Assembly: GCA_014653935.1 (NCBI GenBank)
Contig: JACWDU010000001.1
Span: forward strand, 1-64,000
DNA length: 64,000 bases
Reading direction: 5' to 3'
Source: Pelagibacterales bacterium SAG-MED23
GTDB lineage: Bacteria; Pseudomonadota; Alphaproteobacteria; Pelagibacterales; Pelagibacteraceae
Shown here: positions 1 to 10,624 of the stretch, piece after piece
How the letters are laid out: the number at the start of each line of letters is the position of its first letter
How positions within the stretch are numbered: the stretch's first letter is position 1
Translations under genes and position numbers: made by a program
Notes under the pieces: model-generated
The model's input: only the letters and a program-made list of their open reading frames with translations
Database searches by the model: none
Told to the model about the DNA's origin: nothing

Positions 1-261
1 TATGATCCTCAAAATCAATTTGCAAAAAAAGCCAATCCTGAGTCAATTGTTTGGCAAATACCTGAAACTGAATACTGGAAGAATTATTTAAAAAGTTTAA
101 TTCAAAAACATACTGAGGAGACTGGTTCACTTTTATCAGAAAATATTATTAAAAATTTTGATAATGAAATAAATAACTTTCTACAGGTTTGCCCTAAAGA
201 AATGTTAGACAAGCTTGAAAATCCTATTTCACACAAAAGTATAGTTGGAAAAGCTAGTTAA
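1..261 (+). CDS. gltB: Glutamate synthase large subunit, C-terminal end (partial)
   Basis: The window opens inside this gene; only the last 86 codons, frame 1, are present, ending in TAA at 259-261. The fragment has a helix with the pattern HTEETGS and then VCPKEMLDKLENPI. This resembles the extreme C-terminus of the large subunit of NADPH glutamate synthase, where a 'TGS...V.P' segment closes the protein. The family makes glutamate from glutamine and 2-oxoglutarate. Only the tail can be seen, so the call rests on a short match from memory. Its last 8 bases overlap the 3' end of the convergent hydrolase. Confidence 0.55.
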   Translation, partial: YDPQNQFAKKANPESIVWQIPETEYWKNYLKSLIQKHTEETGSLLSENIIKNFDNEINNFLQVCPKEMLDKLENPISHKSIVGKAS

Positions 262-1015
262 TCTCTTTAATTATTTCTTTTAGCTCCCTGCAAATAATAT
301 TTAAATTTTTTTTTGAGGATAAGCTATGATCACCATTCTTAATTATTGTAAGTTTTCTTTTAGCTTTTGGAAAATTTTTTAATACCATTCTTGAGTATTT
401 AACTGGCACTACTTCATCTTTCTGTCCATGAACCATAGTAACTGGAATAATATTATGGAGTTTTTTGTTGAGCACCTTATTTTTTGTTCTTCTGCCATCT
501 AAAATAAGTTGTTTTGTTATTAAATATTCGTATTCACCATTTTGAATTTTTGCAATTCCTTTTCTAAGGATTTCATCTCTTGTTTTTTTTGGGAATTTTT
601 TCCACATTATTCTCGTAAGAAATTCTGGAGCAGATCCAATTCCTAAAAATCCTTTAATTTTATTGTTAAAATATCTATACATTAACATTGAAATCCACCC
701 ACCCATACTAGATCCAATTAATATAAAATCGTTGTTTTTAACTATTTTTTTAATAGTAATTCTTGCATCATTTGACCATTTAGAAATATTGCCCCTAGTA
801 AATTCCCCTGAAGATCTACCATGTCCAAAGTACTCAAGAGCTAAAAATCCTATTTTATTTTGAATAGCAAACTTTAAAAATTTCTTAGGTTTGTCACCGT
901 CAATATCAGATGCAAAACCAGGTAAAAAAACTATGTACAGATTTTTTTTATAATTATTTGCGATATATCGTAGTTTTTTAGATTTAGAAATTCTTAGAAA
1001 TTTATATTTTTTCAT
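254..1015 (-). CDS. Alpha/beta hydrolase family protein
   Basis: A 253-residue serine hydrolase of the alpha/beta fold. The nucleophile elbow GSSMGG (about residues 101-106) carries the serine, HGQKDEVVP near residue 197 supplies the likely acid, and GDHSLS near residue 229 the likely histidine. An oxyanion-type segment (FLPGFASDIDG) lies near residue 31. It resembles small cytosolic esterases or thioesterases of the ABHD10 type, but the substrate cannot be read from sequence. It converges on the probable gltB and is divergent from the glycosyltransferase at 1058, with 42 bases between the starts. Confidence 0.8.
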   Translation of the reverse strand: MKKYKFLRISKSKKLRYIANNYKKNLYIVFLPGFASDIDGDKPKKFLKFAIQNKIGFLALEYFGHGRSSGEFTRGNISKWSNDARITIKKIVKNNDFILIGSSMGGWISMLMYRYFNNKIKGFLGIGSAPEFLTRIMWKKFPKKTRDEILRKGIAKIQNGEYEYLITKQLILDGRRTKNKVLNKKLHNIIPVTMVHGQKDEVVPVKYSRMVLKNFPKAKRKLTIIKNGDHSLSSKKNLNIICRELKEIIKEIN

Positions 1016-1040
1016 ATAAAGTATTAATGTTAATCGAGTT

Positions 1041-1046
1041 TATAAT
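1041..1046 (+). promoter_or_regulatory. Candidate -10 element (TATAAT) for the glycosyltransferase/thrS run
   Basis: A perfect TATAAT lies 11 bases before the ATG at 1058. A start point about 7 bases downstream would leave a leader of only a few bases. No good -35 is visible at the usual distance, so this is a weak call. Confidence 0.35.
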
Positions 1047-1057
1047 ATTATTATCAC

Positions 1058-2212
1058 ATGCAGCCTAAATTAAAAGTACTACAAGTAATTCCCAAACTAG
1101 GTTATGGTGGAGCTGAAACTGGTTGTTATGATATTGCTCATTATTTACCTGAAAATAATGTGGGATCTTATTTGATTACAAGTGGTGGTGAATTATTAAA
1201 ATTCGTTGATAAAAAAAAAGTTAAAGTTATAAGACTTCCTGTCCAATCTAAAAATCCAATACTTATTCTTCTAAACTCTATAATTATTTCAATAATTATT
1301 TTAGTAAATGGTATTAATATTGTTCATGCTAGAAGTAGAGCTCCAGCCTGGTCATGTTTAATTGCAACAAAAATCACAAGAAGAAAATTTGTTACAACTT
1401 TTCATGGAACTTATAATTTTAGAAGTAAAATTAAAAAATTCTACAACTCTGTTATGGTTAGATCAGATTTAATTATTGCAGGATCAAATTTTATATTTTC
1501 ACACATAAAAGAAAACTATTCAGAATATTTATCAGACCAAAAAAAATTACTTTCTATATTTAGAGGAATTAATACTGACTATTTTGATACTACAACCACT
1601 CTTGAGACTGATGAGGATAATTTATTTAAATCCTGGGAATTAGTAGTTGGTAAAAAAATAATTTTATTACCAGGAAGACTTACTTCTTGGAAAGGACAAG
1701 AAATGTTTTTAGAAGCATTGAATAAAGTAAATATTCAATTAGGAAGTAATTCATTTATTGCTGTAATATTAGGTAATGATCAAGGACGTGATTTATACAA
1801 AAAAAAACTTATCAGATTGGTAGAACAATATAGATTATCAAATCAAGTTAGGTTTATTGACCATTGTCAAAATATGCCATTAGCTTATAAAATTTCAGAT
1901 ATAGTTATTTCAGCATCCATCGAACCAGAAGCATTTGGAAGAGTTTCAGTTGAAGCACAGTCTATGCAAAAATTGATAATTGCAAGTGACATTGGTGGAT
2001 CAAATGAGACAGTAATAGATGGAAAAACTGGAATTTTATTCAGGGCTGCTAATTCGGATGATTTATCAAACAAAATTATAAAAGTAATGAATACGGATCC
2101 TGATGAACTAGTGGAAATGGGCATTAATGGAAGAGAAAATGCTGTAAAAAAATTTAATGTTGAAAAAATGTGTTTTTCTACTTATTCAGAATATAAAAAA
2201 CTATTTAATTAA
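1058..2212 (+). CDS. GT4-family glycosyltransferase
   Basis: A 384-residue retaining glycosyltransferase with two Rossmann-like halves. The N-terminal half begins VIPKLGYGGAE, the usual glycine-rich loop of GT4 enzymes. The C-terminal half has the donor-binding EX7E pattern in EPEAFGRVSVE near residue 290. It probably transfers a sugar from a nucleotide donor to a cell-surface glycan or lipid; donor and acceptor are unknown. The stop codon shares one base with the thrS start (TAATG), so the two are probably translated together. An envelope gene heading a translation block is common in alphaproteobacteria. Confidence 0.9.
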   Translation: MQPKLKVLQVIPKLGYGGAETGCYDIAHYLPENNVGSYLITSGGELLKFVDKKKVKVIRLPVQSKNPILILLNSIIISIIILVNGINIVHARSRAPAWSCLIATKITRRKFVTTFHGTYNFRSKIKKFYNSVMVRSDLIIAGSNFIFSHIKENYSEYLSDQKKLLSIFRGINTDYFDTTTTLETDEDNLFKSWELVVGKKIILLPGRLTSWKGQEMFLEALNKVNIQLGSNSFIAVILGNDQGRDLYKKKLIRLVEQYRLSNQVRFIDHCQNMPLAYKISDIVISASIEPEAFGRVSVEAQSMQKLIIASDIGGSNETVIDGKTGILFRAANSDDLSNKIIKVMNTDPDELVEMGINGRENAVKKFNVEKMCFSTYSEYKKLFN

Positions 2213-4131
2213 TGCCAAATATTACTTTACCTGATGGAAAAAAGTTAAACTTTGATAAAAGTGTTACTGGTTCAGAAGTTGTAGAAAAAATAAGCAAATC
2301 TCTGGCGAAGCAAGCTTTAGTAATGAGCGTTGATGGTGAATTAAAAGACTTATATTTTAATATTGAAAAAGATAGTTCTGTCAAAATTTTTACCTCTAAA
2401 GACAAAGAGGGCCTAGAAGTTATCAGACATGACGCTGCACATATTATGGCTATGGCTGTTCAAGAGTTATACCCAGGCACTCAAGTGACTATTGGTCCAG
2501 TGATAGAGAATGGTTTCTTTTATGATTTTGCGAGAAAAGAACCATTTACTAGTGACGATCTTAAAAAAATTGAAAAAAAAATGTCAGAAATAGTTGATAA
2601 AGATGTCAAAACGAGAAGGGAAGTTTGGGACAGGGACAAAGCAATAAATCATTTTAAAAAAATTGGAGAAAAATATAAAGCTGAAATAATTGAAAGTATT
2701 CCAAAAAATGAAGAGCTTACCGTTTATCATCATGGTGATACATGGCATGATTTGTGTAGGGGCCCACATTTGGAGTCATCTGGCAAAATTGGCAAAGCTT
2801 TTAAACTGACAAAAGTTTCTGGAGCGTATTGGCGTGGAGACTCTAAAAATGAAATGTTACAAAGAATTTATGGCACAAGTTGGGGTAGTCAAAAAGATTT
2901 AGATGACTATTTGATGAGAATTGAAGAAGCCGAGAAAAGAGATCATAGAAAAATTGGTAAAGAAATGGACTTGTTTCATTTCAGAGAAGAAAGTCCTGGA
3001 GCAGTATTTTGGCATCAAAAAGGATGGAATTTATTTCAAAAACTTGTTTCGTATATGAGAATGAAGCAGGATAACGCAGGATATAAAGAAATAAATACTC
3101 CTGAAATCTTAGATCGTTCTCTTTGGGAAAAATCTGGGCACTGGGAAAAATTTGGTGCAAATATGTTCACATCTACTACACCTGATGAAAAAGTTTTTGC
3201 TATAAAACCAATGAATTGCCCTGGATGTGTTCAAGTTTTTAATCAAGGTTTAAAAAGTTATAGAGATTTACCTCTTAAAATGTCAGAGTTTGGTAAAGTT
3301 CATAGGTATGAACCCTCTGGTGCACTTCACGGATTGATGCGTGTTAGAGCTTTTACTCAAGATGATGCTCACATCTTTTGTACTGAAGAACAGATAACTG
3401 AAGAATGTTTAAGTGTAACTAATTTAATTTTAGAAATTTATAAAGATTTAGGTTTTGAAGATGTAATATTAAAATATTCAGATCGACCTGACTTAAGAGT
3501 TGGTGATGACGAAGTTTGGGACAAATCTGAAGCTGCACTTTTAGAAGCTATTAAAGCTTCAAAATTAGAGTATTCAATTAATAAAGGTGAAGGAGCTTTC
3601 TATGGCCCAAAAATTGAATTTGTTTTGAGAGATGCCATTGGAAGAGATTGGCAGTGTGGAACTTTACAAGTTGATCTAAATTTACCTGGAAGATTAGGCG
3701 CTTCATTTGTAGATAAAGATGGAAACAAAAAAGTTCCTGTTATGCTGCATAGAGCATTATTTGGATCTTTAGAGAGGTTTATTGGAATTTTAATTGAAAA
3801 CTATTCTGGAAAATTACCTTTCTGGTTATCCCCTTCGCAAACTATTGTAATACCGATTTCAGAAGATTTCGATGACTATGCTAAAGAAGTAAATAGTCAG
3901 CTTAAAAAATCTGGTATTAATTCTGAAGTAGATTTAAAAAATCATAATTTAAATTATAAAATAAGAGAACACTCACTAACTAAGGTTCCAATGTTACTAA
4001 TATGTGGAAAAAAAGAAGTTGACAGTAACACAGTAACTATTAGAAGATTGGATTCTAAAAAACAAGAAACTATGGATTTAAAAGAATTCTTAATAAAATA
4101 CTCTGCTCTTAACAAAGCACCTTCAATTTAG
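2212..4131 (+). CDS. thrS: Threonyl-tRNA synthetase
   Basis: A full-length 639-residue class II synthetase that charges tRNA-Thr. It has an N-terminal TGS domain (about residues 1-60) and an editing domain with the HxxxH pair H73/H77 and a later DLCRGPHL. The catalytic core has the MNCPGC zinc cysteine and a motif-2 region around GKVHRYEPSGALHG. A C-terminal anticodon-binding domain follows. The editing domain should remove mischarged serine. The TAG stop overlaps the GTG start of infC by one base, so translational coupling is likely. Confidence 0.98.
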   Translation: MPNITLPDGKKLNFDKSVTGSEVVEKISKSLAKQALVMSVDGELKDLYFNIEKDSSVKIFTSKDKEGLEVIRHDAAHIMAMAVQELYPGTQVTIGPVIENGFFYDFARKEPFTSDDLKKIEKKMSEIVDKDVKTRREVWDRDKAINHFKKIGEKYKAEIIESIPKNEELTVYHHGDTWHDLCRGPHLESSGKIGKAFKLTKVSGAYWRGDSKNEMLQRIYGTSWGSQKDLDDYLMRIEEAEKRDHRKIGKEMDLFHFREESPGAVFWHQKGWNLFQKLVSYMRMKQDNAGYKEINTPEILDRSLWEKSGHWEKFGANMFTSTTPDEKVFAIKPMNCPGCVQVFNQGLKSYRDLPLKMSEFGKVHRYEPSGALHGLMRVRAFTQDDAHIFCTEEQITEECLSVTNLILEIYKDLGFEDVILKYSDRPDLRVGDDEVWDKSEAALLEAIKASKLEYSINKGEGAFYGPKIEFVLRDAIGRDWQCGTLQVDLNLPGRLGASFVDKDGNKKVPVMLHRALFGSLERFIGILIENYSGKLPFWLSPSQTIVIPISEDFDDYAKEVNSQLKKSGINSEVDLKNHNLNYKIREHSLTKVPMLLICGKKEVDSNTVTIRRLDSKKQETMDLKEFLIKYSALNKAPSI

Positions 4132-4676
4132 TGGCAGATTTCAAGCAAAACTATTTTCAGAGAAGAACAAAAGCTAGAGGCCCTAGAACAAACCAAAGAA
4201 TAACTTCGCAAGATGTTCAAGTTATTGCAAGTGATGGTGATAATTTAGGTATACTAAATTTACAAGATGCAATTAGCAGAGCAAAAGAACAAGGGTTAGA
4301 TTTAATTGAAATAGCTCCTAATGCAAAACCTCCTGTGTGCAAAATTATGGATATGGGAAAATATAAATATGATGCACAAAAAAAAGCAAACAAAGCGAAG
4401 AAAAAGCAAAAAAAAGTTGAATTAAAAGAAATTAAATTACGACCAGTTACAGAAGTTCATGATTATACATTCAAAATAAAAAATGCTCAAAAATTTATTG
4501 CAAAAGGCGATAAGGTAAAATTTACAATTAGATTTAAAGGCAGAGAACTTCAGCATTCTAGTCTTGGACATGAACTTATGGACAAGATTAAAATAGATAT
4601 GGAAGCAACTGGGCGTGTTGAACTTCAACCGAAGTTCGATGGTAAGCAAATGATCATGGTTATCCAGCCTTTATAA
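4131..4676 (+). CDS. infC: Translation initiation factor IF-3
   Basis: A 181-residue IF-3, which binds the 30S subunit and proofreads start-codon choice. The N-domain includes ITSQDVQVI and LDLIEIAPNAKPPVCKIMDMGKYKY; a lysine-rich linker and a C-domain (KIKLRPVTEVHDY and on) follow. The start is GTG at 4131, the last base of the thrS stop codon; no ATG fits. In E. coli infC uses AUU and IF-3 represses its own non-standard start. A GTG here may serve a similar loop, which is inference. The thrS-infC-rpmI-rplT-pheST order is classic. Confidence 0.97.
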   Translation: MADFKQNYFQRRTKARGPRTNQRITSQDVQVIASDGDNLGILNLQDAISRAKEQGLDLIEIAPNAKPPVCKIMDMGKYKYDAQKKANKAKKKQKKVELKEIKLRPVTEVHDYTFKIKNAQKFIAKGDKVKFTIRFKGRELQHSSLGHELMDKIKIDMEATGRVELQPKFDGKQMIMVIQPL

Positions 4677-4686
4677 GCTTTATTTC

Positions 4687-4720
4687 GGGTTGTAAAATAA
4701 TATTAATATTTGTATAACCC
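4687..4720 (+). promoter_or_regulatory. Stem-loop before rpmI, candidate ribosomal-protein (L20) leader
   Basis: GGGTTGTA at 4687-4694 pairs with TATAACCC at 4713-4720 (one G-U pair). Inside it AAATA (4695-4699) pairs with TATTT (4707-4711), leaving G4712 bulged and a 7-base loop. The hairpin ends 11 bases before the rpmI ATG and has no U-run, so it does not look like a terminator. In E. coli, L20 represses rpmI-rplT through a structured leader in the same place. The equivalence is inference from position. Confidence 0.5.
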
Positions 4721-4731
4721 CCACAAAAATT

Positions 4732-4938
4732 ATGCCTAAATTAAAAACAAAAAGTTCAGCAAAAAAAAGATTTAAGATCTCAGCTAAAGGAAAAGTAATA
4801 ACTGCTCAAGCTGGAAAAAGACATGGTATGATTAAAAGAACAAATTCACAGATTAGAAAGCAAAGAGGTACAACGGTAATGTCAAAACAAGATAGTAAGA
4901 TTGTAAAATCTTATATGCCGTATAACCTAAGAGGATAA
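4732..4938 (+). CDS. rpmI: 50S ribosomal protein L35
   Basis: A 68-residue, very basic protein starting [14 protein letters not shown], the family signature, with the conserved [10 protein letters not shown] segment. It is a structural protein of the large subunit. It begins 11 bases after a strong stem-loop and lacks an obvious Shine-Dalgarno sequence (the leader reads CCCACAAAAATT). One base separates it from rplT, so the two are surely co-translated. Confidence 0.97.
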   Translation: MPKLKTKSSAKKRFKISAKGKVITAQAGKRHGMIKRTNSQIRKQRGTTVMSKQDSKIVKSYMPYNLRG

Positions 4939-4939
4939 T

Positions 4940-5296
4940 ATGGCTAGAGTAAAACGAGGCGTAACTAGTAGAGCAAAGCATAAGAAAGTTCTTAAAGCTG
5001 TTAAAGGTCAGTGGGGAAGAAGAAAAAACACTATTAGGGCTGCAAGACAGGCTATGGAAAAGGCTATGCAGTATGCCTACAGAGATAGACGAAATAAAAA
5101 AAGAGATTTTAAATCACTATGGATTACAAGAATCAATGCTGGAGTAAGATCAGAGGGTATGACTTATTCTAAGTTTGTTAATGGTTTAAGTAAATCAGGC
5201 ATTAAAATTGACAGAAAAATACTTGCTGAAATTGCTTATGATAATCCTGAAGCATTTAAAACTATTGTAAAAAAAGCTCAAGCAGCATTGAACTAA
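4940..5296 (+). CDS. rplT: 50S ribosomal protein L20
   Basis: A 118-residue L20 starting [16 protein letters not shown]. It has the long basic N-terminal helix ([30 protein letters not shown]) and the globular C-terminal part ([18 protein letters not shown]). It is needed for early 50S assembly and, in several bacteria, represses its own operon by binding the mRNA. Length is normal. A 43-base spacer separates it from pheS. Confidence 0.98.
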   Translation: MARVKRGVTSRAKHKKVLKAVKGQWGRRKNTIRAARQAMEKAMQYAYRDRRNKKRDFKSLWITRINAGVRSEGMTYSKFVNGLSKSGIKIDRKILAEIAYDNPEAFKTIVKKAQAALN

Positions 5297-5339
5297 TATT
5301 CATTGTTGTTTTTCTAGAGTTAACAAATATTCTACGAAT

Positions 5340-6407
5340 ATGTCCGATATTAAAAAAATTAAAGACGAGTATTTGAATAAACTAGACAGTGATTTAAATA
5401 TTGAAAGTGTAAATCAAATAAAAACTGAATTATTTGGTAAAAATGGAAAAATTTCTAATTCTTTTAAAACATTAGGGTCTTTGCCAAATGATGAAAGAAA
5501 AAAAATTGCATCAGACTTAAATTCAGTAAAAGATGAACTACAAGGTAAAATTGATTCTAAACTTCAAGAAATCGAAACAAAAGAGATTAACTCTAAACTT
5601 GAAAATGAAAAAGTAGATGTAACATTGCCCGAAAGAGAATTTAGTCGAGGAAAAATACATCCTGTTTCACAAGTAATTGACGAGATATCATCAATATTTT
5701 CAGAAATTGGATTTAGTGTTGAAGAAGGTCCGGATATAGAGAATGAGCATTACAATTTTACTGCATTAAATACGCCTGACAATCATCCAGCGAGAGATAT
5801 GCATGACACTTTTTATTTAGATAATAATAAAGAATTATTATTAAGAACCCATACATCTCCAGTACAGGTTAGAACAATGTTAAATGGAAAACCTCCATTT
5901 AAGATTATAGCACCAGGCAGAACATATAGATCTGATAGTGATCAAACTCATTCTCCTATGTTTCATCAAGTTGAGGGCCTTCATATTGATAAAGATATAA
6001 ATATGGGTCATCTAAAAGGATGCTTGAATTATTTCATAAAATCATTCTTTGAAGTGGATAAAATTAAAATGAGATTTAGACCTAGTCACTTTCCTTTCAC
6101 TGAACCATCTGCAGAAGTAGATATTGGTTATGAGGTGAAAGATGGAAAAATAGTGATTGGCGAAGGAGATAAGTGGTTAGAAATTCTAGGTTGTGGTATG
6201 GTACATCCAAACGTACTTAAAAATGTTAAAGTAGATCCAGATAAATACCAAGGTTATGCTTTTGGAATTGGTATAGATAGACTTGGAATGCTCAAGTATG
6301 GTATAAACGATTTAAGAGCTTTTTTTGAGACTGATTATAGATGGCTTAATCATTTCGGTTTTGATCCATTAGATGTACCTTCAAATTATAGAGGCCTGAG
6401 CAGATGA
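5340..6407 (+). CDS. pheS: Phenylalanyl-tRNA synthetase alpha subunit
   Basis: A 355-residue catalytic subunit of the alpha2-beta2 class II synthetase. An N-terminal coiled coil (about 1-90) contacts tRNA-Phe. The catalytic domain has [22 protein letters not shown], the motif-2 stretch [10 protein letters not shown], and the motif-3 [13 protein letters not shown]. The last four bases overlap the pheT start (ATGA), typical of tightly coupled subunits made in equal amounts. A tRNA-Phe gene also lies in this window at 37379, far from these genes. Confidence 0.98.
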   Translation: MSDIKKIKDEYLNKLDSDLNIESVNQIKTELFGKNGKISNSFKTLGSLPNDERKKIASDLNSVKDELQGKIDSKLQEIETKEINSKLENEKVDVTLPEREFSRGKIHPVSQVIDEISSIFSEIGFSVEEGPDIENEHYNFTALNTPDNHPARDMHDTFYLDNNKELLLRTHTSPVQVRTMLNGKPPFKIIAPGRTYRSDSDQTHSPMFHQVEGLHIDKDINMGHLKGCLNYFIKSFFEVDKIKMRFRPSHFPFTEPSAEVDIGYEVKDGKIVIGEGDKWLEILGCGMVHPNVLKNVKVDPDKYQGYAFGIGIDRLGMLKYGINDLRAFFETDYRWLNHFGFDPLDVPSNYRGLSR

Positions 6408-8812
6408 AATTTACAGTAGGTTGGCTAAAGGACCATCTTGATACAAAAAAAAAAGATAATGAGTTAATTGAAAAATTAACAGATGTTGGTCTTGAAGTTG
6501 AGAGTTTCGATAATTTAAGTTCAGATTTAGACAATTTTAAAGTAGCAAAAATTATTAATGCCGAACAGCATCCAAATGCAGATAGACTCAGAATATGTGA
6601 TGTTGATATTGGTGAGCAAAACACGGTTAAAGTTGTATGTGGAGCACCTAATGCAAAAAAAGATCTTTTGACTGTTTATGCTGGCCCTGGATCAATAATT
6701 CCAAAAAATAATATGAAACTCACAGTTAGTAAAATTAGAGGAGTAACCTCTTACGGAATGCTATGTTCTGAGTCTGAATTGAACTTATCAGATGAAAGTG
6801 AGGGAATAACAGAACTAAAATTAAGTAATTATTCAGATAAAATAGGTAAAAATTTTTTTAAAAATAATACCGAAAAAGTTATTGATTTGTCGATAACACC
6901 TAATCGTCCTGATTGTCTAGGGGTAAGAGGTGTAGCTAGAGATCTTGCTGCTGCTGGAGCTGGTAAATTAAAAAAAATTTCACTTAAAAACATTAAAAAA
7001 AATGGATCTAAAAAAATTAAAGTTTCAATCACAAAAGATAAAAATCAAGGTTGTACCGTATTTGGTAGTTGCTTAATTGAAGGTGTTACTAATCGAGAAA
7101 GTCCAAAATGGCTTAAAGAAAAAATCATTTCACTTGGTCAAAAACCAATTTCAGCAATTGTTGATATTACAAACTATGTGATGTTAGATTTAAATAGGCC
7201 TATGCATGCATATGATGCAGATAAAATTGATAAAGAAATTATAGTAAGAAATTCTAAAAAAAATGAAACTTTTGAAGCCCTTGATAATAAGGAATATAAA
7301 TTGGACGATGATATGTGTGTTATCTCCGATAAGTCTGGAGTTTTAGGCTTAGGAGGAATTATTGGAGGTACACGTTCTGGTACTGAAATTAATACCAAAA
7401 ATATTTTATTAGAATCTGCATATTTTCATCCTAGATCTATTAGAAAAACTTCAAAATTGTTAAATATTGATACAGACGCAAAATTTAGATTTGAAAGAGG
7501 GATCGATCCTCATTCAATCGAGTTAGGCTTAACAAAAGCTACCCAACTTATTTCGGAGATCTGTGGAGGTAAAATAAGTAAATTTGATGTTCAAAAAACA
7601 GGCAAGTATGAAAAAAATAAAATTAAATTTAATATTTCTTTATTTGAAAAAATAACTGGTTTTAAAGTAAAAGATATTGAAATAATTAAAATTTTAATTG
7701 ATCTAGGATTTGAAGTGTCTAAGAAGAAATTAGAATTAGATTTAAAAATACCTACTTGGAGACCTGATATAACTCAACCAATAGATATAGTTGAGGAAAT
7801 AGTAAGAATTAAAGGATATGAGAATATAGAAACCTTAAAACCTGAAAAAACCAGAATAAAAGATACTTTAAATAAACAGCAGAAACTTTTTCATTTTCTA
7901 CAACGCTCTGTAGCATCAAAAGGTTATTTTGAGACTATAACTTGGTCATTTACAGACTCGAAAATAAATAATCTTTTTAAAGAAAATTTAAAAGAAATTA
8001 AAATAGTAAATCCAATAAGTTCAGATTTAGATGTTTTGCGAAATTCAATTTTTTCAAATTTGACTTTTTACTTAAAGAAAAATTTAGATAGAGGGTTTAA
8101 AGATGTTTCACTTTTTGAAATTGGCCCAATTTTTAAAGATAAAAAACCTGGAGACCAATTAACAGTAATAGGTGCTATGAAATCAGGAAAAATATCAAGA
8201 TTAAACTGGAATGAAAAAGAAAGGTCGGTTGATGTCTTTGATATGAAAAAGGACGTAATTCAGACACTAGTTGAAGCTGGATATGATAAGCAAAGTTTTT
8301 GTATAAGGGATAAATTTCCTTCATATTATCATCCAGGCAAAGCTGGTTCGGTCTATCTTAATAAAGACGATACAGAGCCTGTTGCTTATTTTGGAGACAT
8401 ACATCCCAATATTATTAAAAAACTTGATATGAAAACCGAAGGACTTGTAGGTTTTGAAATTTATCTAGATAATTTAAAAGATAATAAAATAAAACTTAAA
8501 GACCAAAAATCTAATTTTGAATACTCTGACTATCAAAAATCAGAAAGAGATTTTGCGTTTATAGTTGAAAAAAATTTTAAAGCACAGGATTTGATTGAAA
8601 TCATATCATCTATTGACAAAAATTTAATACGATCAATTAAAATCTTTGATATCTATGAAGGAGAAAATATTCCAGATGGCAAAAAATCAATAGCTCTCAA
8701 TGTAACAATTCAATCATCTGAAAAAACATTAGATGAGAGTGATCTTGAAAAAATTAATAAATTAATTATTTCAACTGTTGAAATGAAGTCTGGGGCAAAA
8801 ATTAGATCTTAA
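6404..8812 (+). CDS. pheT: Phenylalanyl-tRNA synthetase beta subunit
   Basis: An 802-residue beta subunit with an N-terminal tRNA-binding OB domain ([13 protein letters not shown], about residues 53-65). The B3/B4 editing region follows ([36 protein letters not shown]). B5 ([21 protein letters not shown]), a catalytic-like domain and a C-terminal FDX-ACB domain ([10 protein letters not shown] and on) complete it. Length and domain order are normal for bacteria. It removes Tyr-tRNA-Phe and holds tRNA. lepA starts directly after its stop codon, with no spacer. Confidence 0.98.
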   Translation: MKFTVGWLKDHLDTKKKDNELIEKLTDVGLEVESFDNLSSDLDNFKVAKIINAEQHPNADRLRICDVDIGEQNTVKVVCGAPNAKKDLLTVYAGPGSIIPKNNMKLTVSKIRGVTSYGMLCSESELNLSDESEGITELKLSNYSDKIGKNFFKNNTEKVIDLSITPNRPDCLGVRGVARDLAAAGAGKLKKISLKNIKKNGSKKIKVSITKDKNQGCTVFGSCLIEGVTNRESPKWLKEKIISLGQKPISAIVDITNYVMLDLNRPMHAYDADKIDKEIIVRNSKKNETFEALDNKEYKLDDDMCVISDKSGVLGLGGIIGGTRSGTEINTKNILLESAYFHPRSIRKTSKLLNIDTDAKFRFERGIDPHSIELGLTKATQLISEICGGKISKFDVQKTGKYEKNKIKFNISLFEKITGFKVKDIEIIKILIDLGFEVSKKKLELDLKIPTWRPDITQPIDIVEEIVRIKGYENIETLKPEKTRIKDTLNKQQKLFHFLQRSVASKGYFETITWSFTDSKINNLFKENLKEIKIVNPISSDLDVLRNSIFSNLTFYLKKNLDRGFKDVSLFEIGPIFKDKKPGDQLTVIGAMKSGKISRLNWNEKERSVDVFDMKKDVIQTLVEAGYDKQSFCIRDKFPSYYHPGKAGSVYLNKDDTEPVAYFGDIHPNIIKKLDMKTEGLVGFEIYLDNLKDNKIKLKDQKSNFEYSDYQKSERDFAFIVEKNFKAQDLIEIISSIDKNLIRSIKIFDIYEGENIPDGKKSIALNVTIQSSEKTLDESDLEKINKLIISTVEMKSGAKIRS

Positions 8813-10624
8813 ATGTCTACTGAAATAGATAATATCAGAAATTTTGCAATCATTGCTCATATTGATCATGGTAAATCAACTATAGCTGATAGAATAATAC
8901 ATAGATGTGGTGGCTTAACAGATAGAGAAATGAAAGCTCAAGTTCTTGATTCGATGGATATTGAAAGAGAGAGAGGTATCACCATCAAAGCTCAAACAGT
9001 AAAATTGAATTATAAATCTAAAGATGGGAAAAATTATATTCTTAATATAATAGATACCCCAGGCCATGTTGATTTTAGTTACGAAGTCAGTAGATCTTTA
9101 TATGCCTGTGAAGGTTCAATATTAATTGTAGATAGTACACAAGGTGTTGAAGCCCAAACATTAGCAAATGTTTATCAGGCGCTAGATATTAATCATGAAA
9201 TAATTCCAGTACTAAATAAAATTGATTTACCGGCATCTGATATAGACAGAACAAATAAACAAATTGAAGATGTAATAGGTATTGATACATCAAATGCAGT
9301 TCCATGCTCTGGAAAAACAGGTGAAGGTATTGATGAAATTTTGGAACAAATCATTCAAACTTTACCAGGACCAAAAGGTGAGAAAGATCAAAAATTGAAA
9401 TGTTTATTAGTAGATAGTTGGTACGATACTTATTTAGGTGTAGTCATTTTAGTAAGAGTAATTGATGGGAAAATCAAAAATAATATGAGAATTAAAATGA
9501 TGTCTACTAACCAAGAGTATATTGTTGAAAAAGTAGGTGTTTTTACTCCTAAACCAAAAGATATCAATGAACTTAATTCAGGAGAAATTGGATTTATAAC
9601 AACAGGAATAAAGATTTTATCTGAAACAAAAGTTGGTGATACAATTTGTGATGCATCTAAACCATTATCCGATTCCCTGCCTGGTTTTAAACCAAGTAAA
9701 CCAGTTGTTTTTTGTGGATTATTTCCTGTCGATAGTTCCGAGTATCAAAAATTAAAAGATGGTTTAGCAAAACTTAAATTAAATGATTCAAGTTTTTCTT
9801 TTGAGCCCGAATCTTCCTCTGCTTTAGGCCTAGGTTTTAGGTGTGGTTTTTTAGGCTTGTTGCACTTAGAAATTGTTACTGAAAGACTTGAAAGAGAATT
9901 TGATATTAATCTATTAACTACAACACCAGGTGTTGTATACAAAATCCATATGATAAATGGCGAGATTAAAGATTTACAAAATCCATCAAGTTTACCAGAT
10001 CCAACTTTGATAAAATTTATAGAAGAGCCATGGATCAAAGCTACGATTATTACACCCGATCAATATCTTGGACCAATAATAAAAATATGCCAAGACAAAA
10101 GGGGAATTCAAAAAAATCTAAGTTACTCTGGAAACAGAGCTGTTATAAATTATGAACTACCTTTAAATGAAGTAGTCTTCGATTTTAATGATAGATTAAA
10201 ATCGATGACAAGTGGATATGCTAGTTTTGATTATGAAATCATAGGTCACAGAGAAGGAGACCTTGTTAAAATGGGTATTCTGGTAAATACAGAGCCAGTA
10301 GATGCTTTAGCAATGATGATTCACAAAGACTTCGCTCAAAAAACTGGGAGAGAGGTTTGTGAAAAATTAAAAGATTTAATTCCAAGACATAATTTCATGA
10401 TACCAGTGCAAGCAGCAATTGGGGGAAAGATAATTGCAAGAGAGACGATTAAAGGTTTTAAAAAAGATGTTTTAACGAAAATTCACGGTGGTGGAGCTAC
10501 TGATAGAAAAAGAAAGTTACTTGAAAAACAAAAAAAAGGAAAAGTTAGAGCCAAACAATTTGGAAAAGTTGAAATACCCCAAGAAGCATTTATAGGCGTA
10601 CTAAAAATATCTAAAGAAAAATGA
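8813..10624 (+). CDS. lepA: Elongation factor 4 (back-translocating GTPase LepA)
   Basis: A 603-residue translational GTPase. The P-loop [10 protein letters not shown] is at residues 14-23, the switch region at [12 protein letters not shown], the G3 motif at DTPGHVDF and the NKID motif near residue 131. EF-G-like domains III and V and the LepA-specific C-terminal domain follow. LepA helps ribosome assembly and rescues ribosomes under ionic stress. The next gene overlaps its last four bases (ATGA). Confidence 0.98.
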   Translation: MSTEIDNIRNFAIIAHIDHGKSTIADRIIHRCGGLTDREMKAQVLDSMDIERERGITIKAQTVKLNYKSKDGKNYILNIIDTPGHVDFSYEVSRSLYACEGSILIVDSTQGVEAQTLANVYQALDINHEIIPVLNKIDLPASDIDRTNKQIEDVIGIDTSNAVPCSGKTGEGIDEILEQIIQTLPGPKGEKDQKLKCLLVDSWYDTYLGVVILVRVIDGKIKNNMRIKMMSTNQEYIVEKVGVFTPKPKDINELNSGEIGFITTGIKILSETKVGDTICDASKPLSDSLPGFKPSKPVVFCGLFPVDSSEYQKLKDGLAKLKLNDSSFSFEPESSSALGLGFRCGFLGLLHLEIVTERLEREFDINLLTTTPGVVYKIHMINGEIKDLQNPSSLPDPTLIKFIEEPWIKATIITPDQYLGPIIKICQDKRGIQKNLSYSGNRAVINYELPLNEVVFDFNDRLKSMTSGYASFDYEIIGHREGDLVKMGILVNTEPVDALAMMIHKDFAQKTGREVCEKLKDLIPRHNFMIPVQAAIGGKIIARETIKGFKKDVLTKIHGGGATDRKRKLLEKQKKGKVRAKQFGKVEIPQEAFIGVLKISKEK

